Translations under genes and position numbers: made by a program | Origin: Rosa chinensis | Lineage: Eukaryota; Streptophyta; Magnoliopsida; Rosales; Rosaceae | Length of the DNA stretch: 64,000 nt | NCBI RefSeq assembly: GCF_002994745.2 | Contig: NW_020126831.1 | Coordinates: 124,001-188,000, forward strand | Direction of reading: 5' to 3' | Part shown: positions 1 through 8,900 of the stretch, piece by piece | Layout of the letters: each line of letters starts with the position of its first letter | Numbering within the stretch: the stretch's first letter is position 1 | Notes under the pieces: model-generated | Told to the model about the DNA's origin: nothing | Seen by the model: only the letters and a program-made list of their open reading frames with translations | Database searches by the model: none

Positions 1-498
1 ATAACAATTACTCTTGGCAAATTAAGAAAACACACAAGAACTCTCACCATTATTCTAGCATGCAAACTTATTAACCTAACTCTGAAAATTACCTAAACAC
101 GTAAAAGGGCACAAGATTGTAACATGCATCATAAAAGAATTCTCGAAATTAACTCAATAATAAACTGAGAATCTCAAAAATATTAATAAAAATATTCTGA
201 AAATTCCATGTCTCCAATTACACAACTCGCAAATTGAAACACACAAAACCGAAACAAAAATTATAAGTAGACTCATAGTTACACTTTGAAGCTTTCCTCA
301 GCGGCTTAGCAACAAGGTGATGAACTTGTCTCTGCTATGGTGGTGGAGCGTCCTTGACTCAGCGCCTAAGAGCTTAGTAGATTGATGGATGGATGGTGTC
401 ACGGTCTTGTAGGTGATGGAAGTTTAAGAAGTGAATTGGGCAGTCTTGGAATGGTTTTTTGGCCAGGAAGTGATGCAAATTCAGTTCTGGACGTTGCC

Positions 499-506
499 TA
501 TTTATA
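499..506 (-). promoter_or_regulatory. TATA box of B 3' LTR
   Basis: The minus strand reads TATAAATA. The same box recurs at the equivalent place in the B 5' LTR (19195-19202) and in both LTRs of element G (26256-26263 and 32408-32415). It lies just downstream of the tandem repeats. Assignment as the RNA polymerase II core promoter is inference from sequence and position. Confidence 0.7.
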
Positions 507-527
507 GGGGAGCATTGGTTGGCTTTC

Positions 528-768
528 CCAACTGAAACGTCTTCTTTATGGCCTTAACTCCTCTCATAATGGGGCAATTCCTTTAATTTCCAAGCTGAAA
601 CATCTTTCTCTTATTTATTTTCCCAACTGAAACATCTTTTTCTTTTATTCCTCAACTGAAAACGTCTTTTCTCCTTTATTCCCCAACTGAAAACGTCTTT
701 CTCTTATTTATTTTCCAGCTGAAACGTCTTTCTCTTTTATTCCTCAACTGAAAACATCTTTTCTCCTT
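528..768 (-). repeat. Tandem upstream repeats in B 3' LTR (enhancer-like)
   Basis: Seven imperfect copies of a unit built on the minus-strand core GACGTTTCAGTTG followed by an A-rich spacer such as GGAATAAAAGAAAA. Spacing alternates between roughly 30 and 60 bases. They lie immediately upstream of the TATA box. Equivalent arrays occur at 19225-19455, 26030-26240 and 32146-32375. Repeated short units at this position in plant LTRs often act as enhancers; that role is inferred here. Confidence 0.65.
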
Positions 769-1126
769 TATTTCCCTTCTTCATTGCTTGGTCAAATATC
801 TTAATGCTTTATTTTATGACTCCATCATTGCTATTTGCAAGAGTTCAACCAGGCAACGTTTCCTACAACAAGCAGGAGAATATCTGAATTTTATAGAGAA
901 AATAAAGGGAAATTAAAATGTAAAGACCGCAAAAATAGTTGACAGTTAGGAATCCTGATCCAGCTAGGATTTTTCATGAATTTTACTTTTTCCTCCTATT
1001 TCACTCCAAACACTCAACAAGACTTTCAAAATGACTTAATGACTCAAAACACTAAACTTAAGGGAGAAACAAGGCTAAAATGAGGCACATAATTAATAAT
1101 ATTGTCACACTTTTTTGCTCCTATCA

Positions 1127-1141
1127 ACTACCCCACACTTA
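1127..1141 (-). promoter_or_regulatory. Polypurine tract of element B
   Basis: On the minus strand TAAGTGTGGGGTAGT ends directly at the 3' LTR start (TGATAGG). This is the place where plus-strand DNA synthesis is primed in LTR retrotransposons. The same sequence precedes the 3' LTR of element G (31771-31785). Confidence 0.85.
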
Positions 1142-1824
1142 GCTTTTGCTAGTCCCTTAGCAAAACAAAAATACAAAACAAAACAACGACTCAACAAAAA
1201 AAACAAGTAAATGACTCTACTTCCCCTAACTGTTGTCTCAGAGACTCCAAACTCATGGCTTTCACGTTAAACACTTAATCAAAATTGCATAGATAATTCC
1301 ATGGTTATTAAACCTGTGACATTCGTATGACTAAGCAAGATATGGAGAACTTAAGTTATACAGTGAATGATAGCATGTTTCGAACAAGTCCAATCCAAAC
1401 TCACATGGCATACTCTCGATTTTTCTCTCAGAAATGGCTATGCTTAAAAGCTTCACTCTCAAGTATATGGAAGAGAATAAATTGTAAGGCAACAAACAGC
1501 TTGCATATTTCATCAATAAATGCATTTTGTGAAGAATTATTAAAGACCTCATGAAATGACTAAGTGCACAAATGGACCTAAACCATAAGCTCGACTGCGT
1601 ACCTGACTCCACTAACCAAAGACTGCCCATCTCAAGGATCAAGTTAGCACTTAAAACAGGTTGTAATGGGGCTAAGCTAGGGTTCTCGAAATGAAGATTA
1701 AGGATACAAAAATCCTAAGGACCTAGCAGAGCACATAAGGACCACCTTATGTCATCATTTTTGTAAACCAAATATCATTGTTTTGGGCCAAACCTTCACT
1801 CTAACCAACATGGGAATGGACAAA
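1142..1824 (-). mobile_element. 3' UTR of element B, part nearest the PPT
   Basis: This is the reverse complement of element G's 3' UTR around 31090-31770, with near-identical sequence. No real coding sequence is present; the short reading frames here are LTR/UTR noise. The segment stops at 1824, where element A is inserted; it resumes at 15907. Element G serves as the uninterrupted reference for this site. Confidence 0.88.
1820..1824. other. Target-site duplication of element A, left copy
   Basis: ACAAA precedes the 5' LTR and ACAAG (15907-15911) follows the 3' LTR. In element G the uninterrupted site reads GGACAAAGGCATAA on the reverse strand. The duplication is therefore a 5-bp ACAAA whose right copy has lost bases, or has been misread, within the A/G run. 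Confidence 0.65.
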
Positions 1825-3030
1825 TGATAGGAGCATTTTAATGCGACGTTTTAACTGCATTTCCCTACACTTTTCTGCGCCATTTCCTTGAAAAATCCCT
1901 GTTTGGGAAAGTTTCCATTCTTTGATTGGGAAAGTTCCTTATTGTAGAAAGTTTCCATTTTTGTCTTCATTTTTCATTTCTCATTTCTCATTTCTCATTT
2001 TTCATTTCTCATTTCTGGAAAGTTTCTATTTTTCATTTTTAGTAAGTTTCTATTTTCATTTTTTTAGAAAGTTTCTATTTTAAGTATAGTTTCTATTTTC
2101 AGGACCTCCGAGCTAGAAAGTGGAAATGAACGCACGAATGGAAAGAGGAGCTTGCGAACATCAAGACGAACGAACATGAGAGAAAATGGCCCACACATTT
2201 GAGCAGAAATGAAGAAACAAGCTTTCCTAGTCCAACCAGGAAATCCTACGAAATGGAGGAAGGCTTCCCTAGCAAGTTTCCAACGCAACCATGAAAAAGA
2301 AATGGAAAAATAATGTGTTTTGCGTTGGAAAATGAGAAGGCTTGAAGATGAAGCAACGAGGCCCAAGAACTCTTTGGATTTTCGGCAAATTGGATAATGG
2401 CCCATCAAAGCCCATGACACTAGGGTTTGTGACGCAAACCCTAGCCCTAAAGATATGTTTGCCGTGAAATTGCATGAGAGAAACAAAGGAAGAGGCGTCC
2501 AAAAATCAGAAAATAAAGAAGATTTTCTATGGAGATTTTCTAGGGTTATTTTTATGGAAATAAATCAAGAGATAAAACCCTAGAAGACCTAGCCGTCCAA
2601 GCCAAGAGGAAAACAAGGGGATGCCGTGCAAACCCTAGGGAATTCGGCAAAAGATAAGGAAGAGAAAAACAAGGGTTTTGCCGTGAGGAAAAATCAGAAA
2701 AAAATAAAGAGATTTCGTGGAGATTTCTTAGGGAGCTTTTAAAGGAAAGAGAATATGTGTTGAACACAAAAAGCTCTCAAAGGAGTCTAGGTTCGTCCCC
2801 CTTTATTCTCTAAGTATATCTTGCCGAAATTAGTGAAGGAAATCAGGAAATATCTATATATTTCGGCAAGATTATTTAGGGAATTTATATTGGAATTTTG
2901 TGATTGGTTGCACCACCTCATAGGGCTTATGTGGCACGAAATCATTGGAGAAAATTATGTGGAGGAAGCAAGAGATTGCCGTGAGCTTTGCTAGGGTTGT
3001 GGACGGATTGAAGACCTAGAAGCCGTCCCC

Positions 3031-3037
3031 TATATAT
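3031..3037 (+). promoter_or_regulatory. TATA box of A 5' LTR
   Basis: CCCC followed by TATATATT, about 1.2 kb into the LTR. The same motif occurs at 14761-14767 (A 3' LTR), 23739-23745 (C), 42324-42330 and 49801-49807 (F). CA-rich sequence suited to a transcription start follows 30-50 bases downstream. Function is inferred. Confidence 0.7.
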
Positions 3038-4098
3038 TCCTCTCTTCTCTCAACGTCAAGGGTTCCAAATTTTCCACACTTTTGCGCTTATACTTTGAGA
3101 AAATAATTCAGAAATCTCTCTAGCCTAGCCGTGTTCTTCTCCATCCTCTAGGGCAACCACGAAGTGCAAGCAAGGCCAAGGAAGAAGTAGACAAGCCGTG
3201 CACACCATCCACCCTCCACCTTGAAGATTGCTTTCGAAATTCAAGAGACCACATCATCACTTCATTCATCTCATCTTCATCACGGTGTAATCCGATTCTC
3301 CTTGTACCTTTGCTTTGTATTTTCGTTGGTTTTGCCTTAGTTGACACATATGTATGAACAAGTATTGTTTTCTGAAATTTTATGATGAATTGTTAATTTT
3401 CAGATTCATATATTGCGATTTATGGTTGCTTTTGTGTGAGTGTTTGATTAACTTTGCATGATAGAAATCTTTTGTATGATTATCTTGAATGGTTCGAAAC
3501 ATTTAGGGTTCTTATGTGATTGTTGCTACGAATTTGAGAACATGAATCAACTTTTTGGTTTTGTGTTCTTGAATCGATAAGTAGTAAAGGTTTCGTACAA
3601 AAACCGAATTTAATCAAAGAAGATTGCAATTAGGTGGACTTTTTCATACTAAGTTGCACATTTGAGTTGATAGCCTTTCTAGGTGTTTATTGCGTTAAAC
3701 ATGACATGATTGACTAGCTTTCTAGGGCTTGATTGCATGTTTGATAGAATTAATCTAGGTGCTTTCACTTAGGTTAATTAGCATTGAAAGTAAATATGGG
3801 AAATTGTTTGCTTTTGAACGTTTCACATGATCAACTCCTCTTGCATGACTATGATGAACAATGATGAACTTGAATTAATTTTAATCATGAGTTTCGACTT
3901 TGATCTTTGTTCTTGCATTCCATTTGTATTTTTATGTTTTTGCATTTTAATTATTTAGGTAACTTAGATTTTATTTTCGGAAATTAAAACCAAAAACCAA
4001 AAACTTCCCCCTTTTCGTAAATATGTCTATATTTTGTAAATATTATACTTTGTTTTAATTTTAATTGTTTAATTGTTTGACAATGACAGGTGTACCCT

Positions 4099-4108
4099 CA
4101 ATCCCCGG
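4099..4108 (+). promoter_or_regulatory. U5 segment complementary to the PBS region
   Basis: CAATCCCCGG is the exact reverse complement of CCGGGGATTG at 4203-4212, which covers the 3' part of the PBS and three bases beyond. A 10-bp stem closing a 94-nt loop could form in the genomic RNA. The segment is kept in all LTR families here. A role in controlling primer-tRNA access is inference. Confidence 0.55.
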
Positions 4109-4191
4109 AATAGAACGATCCCTATTTACTTTATACTACTAATGACATTTCAGGGTTAAATTGGTCGCTCGATAAAAGCGACATCAATTTT

Positions 4192-4209
4192 TGGCGCCGT
4201 TGCCGGGGA
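4192..4209 (+). promoter_or_regulatory. Primer-binding site (tRNA-Asp) of element A
   Basis: TGGCGCCGTTGCCGGGGA, five bases after the LTR end, is an 18-nt perfect complement to the 3' end of plant tRNA-Asp(GUC) including CCA. Minus-strand DNA synthesis would start here. Use of tRNA-Asp is characteristic of Athila-type elements. Confidence 0.92.
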
Positions 4210-4259
4210 TTGAAAATCATTTGCCATATTGTGAATATTTGTTTTGTATATTGTGACCG

Positions 4260-4303
<44 letters not shown>
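4260..4303 (+). repeat. A tract after the PBS
   Basis: About 44 consecutive A residues beginning 51 bases after the PBS. Shorter tracts stand at the same place in C (about 24943-24958) and F (about 43542-43563). Length is likely to vary between copies and may be misassembled. Confidence 0.85.
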
Positions 4304-4305
<2 letters not shown>

Positions 4306-4628
4306 ACTTGTTAATTATTTTTGTAATTGTCGAAAATTAGTAGATTAATTACTTAGGTTGTTATTTTTATTGTTGAACACAAGTTTAATTGTAGGTTGTA
4401 AATTAAAGAAGGAATAGGTGAAGTCGTGTTTATTAATATTGGCCTAAACCCCTTATTGGTACCTAGTTCAGGTCCCTTAAGGTTGAGGGCGGCCTTTATT
4501 AACATTCATTGAACTGTCTTCACACTTAGGATCTTTTTCATCCAAGTAAGTATAGCCTATGTGGGATGGTGTCTAGGAAAGGGGACAACGCTCATGACTG
4601 GTTCTTGAATCCAGAAGTGCGTGCAAAT

Positions 4629-4657
4629 GAGCCTAAACCACAATGTGGGAGTAGCTC
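4629..4657 (+). promoter_or_regulatory. Leader hairpin 1 of element A
   Basis: Predicted stem: GAG, bulged C, CTA, internal AA, CCAC, loop AAT, then GTGG, internal GAG, TAG, CTC. All three stem segments pair exactly. It is one of a family of hairpins repeated in the leaders of all elements here; see the second one at 5430, where two paired bases have changed together. Confidence 0.6.
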
Positions 4658-4993
4658 ATGCCAAAATGGATTCTACCTCTCATGGTCGCCCTCCCCTACC
4701 TGGCCATTTCAGTAAGGTTGCCCAAAGGATGTAGGAGAGACTTAGTGTCTTGACGATTATACTTGGGCCGCACGTCCACTTGATTTACCGCTTGGAATTT
4801 AATTCGAAATCAATGGTATTTATAACAAAAGAAAATGTTGTGATTCACTAAGGTATATTGGATTAAACATAGTCTTGAAAAGGGTAGCTGTTTCAGCCCC
4901 ATTGCACATCGAGACTCCCTGTTCCCGTACCTAAGTGTTGAAAATAATTGTAAAGAAAAGGAAAGAATAGAAGTAATTTTACTTAATTTCGTG

Positions 4994-5032
<39 letters not shown>
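4994..5032 (+). repeat. A tract between leader modules
   Basis: About 39 A residues following TTTCGTG. The counterpart in F is at about 44247-44279 and in C at about 25660-25681. Confidence 0.85.
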
Positions 5033-5034
<2 letters not shown>

Positions 5035-5429
5035 AGATAATTAGATGTGAATAGTGACGTTTTGTTTGTTTGTGTGAAAGTTTTGTGTAAATGGTGTCTA
5101 ATCTTGTTAAACAAAGGAAATGTAAAGAATTAATTATAAATATTGTTAAATTCTTGATTTATTATAAGTGTGTAAATTCGTATGAGTAGATAAGGGCCCT
5201 TTTGTTAATATTGGCCTTAACCCTTCATTAGTGCCTTTCTAAGGTCTTTTGGAGTTGAGGGCGGCTTTTATTAACATTTGGAGAACTGTCTAACACATGA
5301 GTTCTTTTCAAGCTGAGTAAGGGGCATATAGGTGGTGTCTTAGGTTGAGACCCTGGGTGATGGGTTCAAATTGGATCTCAGAGATACTATAGACCGTGCG
5401 TAAACCACAATGTGGGAGTAGCCAATAGG

Positions 5430-5456
5430 GGCCTAAACCTCAATGAGGGAGTAGCC
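5430..5456 (+). promoter_or_regulatory. Leader hairpin 2 of element A
   Basis: Stem GG, bulged C, CTA, internal AA, CCTC, loop AAT, GAGG, internal GAG, TAG, CC. Compared with hairpin 1, the inner stem changed from CCAC/GTGG to CCTC/GAGG and the outer stem from GAG/CTC to GG/CC, with pairing kept each time. A third, shorter copy (CCAC-AAT-GTGG) lies at 5405-5415. Confidence 0.6.
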
Positions 5457-5925
5457 TCCGTAGTGTCACCAAAATGAGTCCTCCCTCTCACTTACCTCTT
5501 AATCTGGCCATCTAGCCTTCTGAAACAAAGGGAAGTGACTTATGTCTAGGCGACTATCCCTAGATCGTATCTCACCAATAGTAGTGGTTTCTATTGGGCT
5601 CGACTTACAACTTGTAATCAATTGAGATATTAATTTTATTTTGTAAAGATAATAAGATACTTGAACATAACCTCCACTTGTAAATTGTGTTGTTTTGTAC
5701 ATTTTATAAACTTCTTACGTGGTTTATTTGTGAAAAGATTGTGGATAGTTTGTAATTTATACTTCTCTTTATACTTGTATAAATCATAAATAGTAAAGTC
5801 GTGAATAGTAACTTGTGAATAGTGACTCGTGAATAGTAAGGTTGATGTATTAAATCACTAATTTGTAATTAACTCACTTTATACTTTGCTAACTTCTTTG
5901 AATTTTGATGATGTTCAGGATTCCT

Positions 5926-5946
5926 ATGAATGACCGAGCCTTTTAG
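5926..5946 (+). other. Six-codon upstream reading frame overlapping the gag start
   Basis: ATG AAT GAC CGA GCC TTT TAG begins four bases before the gag ATG, in another frame, and stops after six codons. The same ATGAATG arrangement with a stop after six codons occurs in F (45168-45188), G (28413-28433) and E2 (62487-62507). A ribosome would have to skip this ATG, or re-start, to make Gag. Translation is not shown. Confidence 0.5.
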
Positions 5947-8900
5947 ATCCTCTACACTAAAGGAAATTGAAGCAAGGCTCGCTCGCTTGAAGGGTCCTTC
6001 ACTTCTTGAGCAGACAAGCCCTTCCCCTTCGACACACAGAGGGTATATCTTTAACGAACAAGGGAAGAGGACCTACTGTTCTGAGGAGTCTACATCACCT
6101 ACACCAAGTCCATCTCCTCCTTCACGTTCACCTTCACCTGTGATTTCGTCCAACTCTACACCACCACCTTCACCACCACCTGAAGAAGTCGAAGAAGAGA
6201 GAATGGCATCTATTAGGGAACTTTCCACTGCAACTGTTGAAGGAGGACCCCCTACAGGCATAGTATACCCTCCCCCTGCAGCTGGAAGACAAGCAGAGTT
6301 CGAGCTAAAGAGTGGTTTGTTGCACAAGCTCCCTATCTTCCATGGACTTAATATGGAGGACGCTAACAAGCATGTTCGAGAATTTCAATCTGTTTGTGCA
6401 AACATGCAACCACAAGGGGCAGATGAGAATCTTCTGAAGATGAGAGCATTTCCATTCTCCTTAGCTGACAGAGCCAAAGATTGGCTATATGAGCTCCCTG
6501 CAGGACGTATCACTTCATGGGAGACAATGAGAAAGGCTTTCTTGGAGAAATACTTCCCAGCTTCTAAGGTCATCACACTTAGAAAGAAGCTTAGTGGAAT
6601 AGAGCAAGCTCATGATGAGTCCTATGCTGCCTACTATGAGAGGTTCAATTCCCTACTTGCACAATGCCCTCAACATCAGATGAAGGATGAGACCCTACTC
6701 ACATGTTTCTATGAAGGACTCTTACCCTTGGAAAGGCAAATGTTGGATGCTGCGGCTGGGGGAGCTTTTGTGGATAAGTCCCCTACAGTTGGGAAGGAGC
6801 TTATAGCTAATCGTGCCTTGAACTCTCAACAATATGAGGGGGTAGGACACTCTATTCGTAGGGTGCATGAGATGAGCAAGAATACTGCCATTGAGGATCA
6901 ACTGAATAAGCTTACTCTCCTCATGAACCAAGTGGTAAGTTCAAAAGGACCTAGTGCAACAATAGCTTGTGGGGTATGCTCTATGCAAGGGCATGTTACA
7001 GATCAGTGCCCTCAACTTAATGAGAATGGAGGATGGGAATCTGCAAATGCTATTGGAGGATATCAAGGAGGATACCAAGGAGGACCTCAACGTCCTAGAC
7101 ATGATCCTTACTCCAATACGTACAACCCAGGATGGAGGGACCATCCCAACTTCAAGTGGACCAACAATGATAACGTTCAGAATCCTCTTGGTGGGAACTT
7201 CCAACGTCCTCAAGGGCCTTCATTCCAAGGATCATCTTTTCAAAGGCCCTACATGCCTCCGCCTCAACAGAACTCAGGACCTTCAATGTCTCACTATGAC
7301 AAAACGTTGGAAGCCTTGACTAGTTCCACCCAGGCCTTGACAAACTCTACTCAAGCTTTGATTCAAGGACAACAGACCCACACTAAGGATATTGCAGATC
7401 TTAAGAAACAGATGGGCCAAGTTGTGGATTTCATGAGCAAGATTCATGAGACTGGGAAGCTTCCTAGTGGCACAATACCTAACCCTAAGGGTAATGTGGA
7501 GAATGCATCAGTTGTGACTACGAGGAGTGGGAGACCATTTGTGGATCCACCCAAGCAACCCAAGAAGGTCCAAATGAGCATAGAAATTGAGGAAGACCAA
7601 GAACCCACCAAGTTGGGTATTGAGAAGGACCCTGCAACGTCAAAGGAAGAGACCAAGGCATCCTCATCTCTAAAGGCAAAACCGGAAATCAAAGGTAATA
7701 ATTCTAACTTATCAAATTCGGTTATTGCTAACCCTTCTTCTTCTTGCATGCCCTTCCCACGCAGGTTTGCCCAATCTAAGAAGGATGAAAGTGACCAAGC
7801 TATCTTGGAAACTTTCAAGAAGGTGCAAGTAAACCTACCCCTCCTAGAGGCCATCAAGCAAGTCCCTAAGTATGCCAAGTTCCTCAAAGAGCTTTGCACT
7901 ACTAGGAGAGTAAACCGTGAAAAGGAGGTGGTAAAGGTAAGTGAGAATGTCTCTGCCCTAATTCAGAGGAAGATCCCTCCAAAGTGTAAGGATCCTGGAA
8001 GCTTTACCATTCCTTGTACTATTGGTAACTCTAGATTTAAGAATGCCATGCTAGACCTAGGTGCATCTGTTAATGTTATGCCCTACTCTGTTTATGAAAC
8101 CCTAGGTCTAGGGGAACTTAAATCTGACAATGTTATCATTCAGTTAGCTGACAGATCCAATGCATACCCTAGAGGTTTGTTGGAGGATGTGCTTGTACAG
8201 GTTAACCATCTTATCTTCCCAGCTGATTTTTATGTATTGGAAATGGAGGACTCCCCTGTAAGTTCCACTCCATTGCTTTTGGGACGTCCTTTCTTAAGGA
8301 CAGCTAGGACGAAGATTGATGTGTATGAAGGCTCTCTTACAATGGAGTTCGATGGTGACATTATTGGCTTTAACATCTTTGAAGCCATGAGGTATCCCCT
8401 AGAGGTTAATGATTGTTTTTCTGCTGACATTTTAGATGAACTTGCGCAGAAAATGTTTGATGTTATGCATGAGGATACCCTAGTCACTACCCTTGAGAGT
8501 GGGGTAGGCTATACAAAGGAAGGCGTCACCATCTCAGAGGACAAGTTGAAAGACACTTGTGAGGATAAAATCATTGAAAACGTCTCCTTCCTTGAGGCAT
8601 CACCCTTTATAGGTAAGTCTGTTTCTCCATTGTCCATTCAGTTATCCACTAACAAGACTTTACCTTCAGTGGTCCAGGCCCCAGAACTTGAGCTAAAACC
8701 TCTTCCAGACCATTTGAAGTATGTCTACTTAGGGGACAAGGAAACCTTGCCAGTGATTGTGTCCTCTGCACTAACAACTCCACAAGAAGAGAAGTTGGTG
8801 GAAATGTTGAAGCAACACAAGACCGCCATAGGATGGACATTGGCGGATATCAAGGGAATCAGCCCTACAACTTGCGTCCACAGGATACTTCTAGAGGAGG

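Larger units (their letters stand above)
1..1126 (-). repeat. 3' LTR of element B, partial
   Basis: This stretch matches 18702-19811 almost base for base, differing mainly by single-base indels. On the minus strand the LTR begins with TGATAGGAG at 1126 and runs leftward out of the window; about 600 bases at its far end are missing. It carries the promoter and the upstream tandem repeats listed separately. Confidence 0.92.
1825..4186 (+). repeat. 5' LTR of element A
   Basis: Starts TGATAGGAG and ends ACATCA; the same sequence recurs at 13566-15906. The first 300 bases are rich in repeats of AGTTTCTATTTTCATTT. A TATA box lies at 3031-3037, so the transcribed R-U5 part is more than 1 kb. The LTR end contains the block around CAATCCCCGG that is shared by all families in the window. 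Reading frames of 60-145 codons inside the LTR have no recognisable product and I do not call them. Confidence 0.96.
4210..5925 (+). promoter_or_regulatory. Long untranslated leader of element A
   Basis: About 1.7 kb without a credible gene. It holds two homologous modules (about 4430-4960 and 5195-5700). Each starts near TTAATATTGGCC(T)TAA and contains GAGGGCGGC, a small hairpin and a pyrimidine-rich block. The modules are separated by a long A tract; another A tract follows the PBS. The leader ends in a T-rich stretch and TTCAG (5914-5918), which looks like a 3' splice site 11 bases before the gag start. The layout is the same in elements C and F. Confidence 0.8.

Noticed and set aside
528..768. 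Regularly spaced short repeats resembling a CRISPR array
   Set aside because: The units are imperfect, the spacers are A-rich variants of each other, and the array sits in a plant LTR promoter.
2064..2486. 140-145-codon antisense frames in the A LTRs (also 13805-14242 and shorter ones in F)
   Set aside because: Present because the LTRs are duplicates. The frames are broken by indels in the related F and C LTRs, so there is no sign of protein-level constraint.
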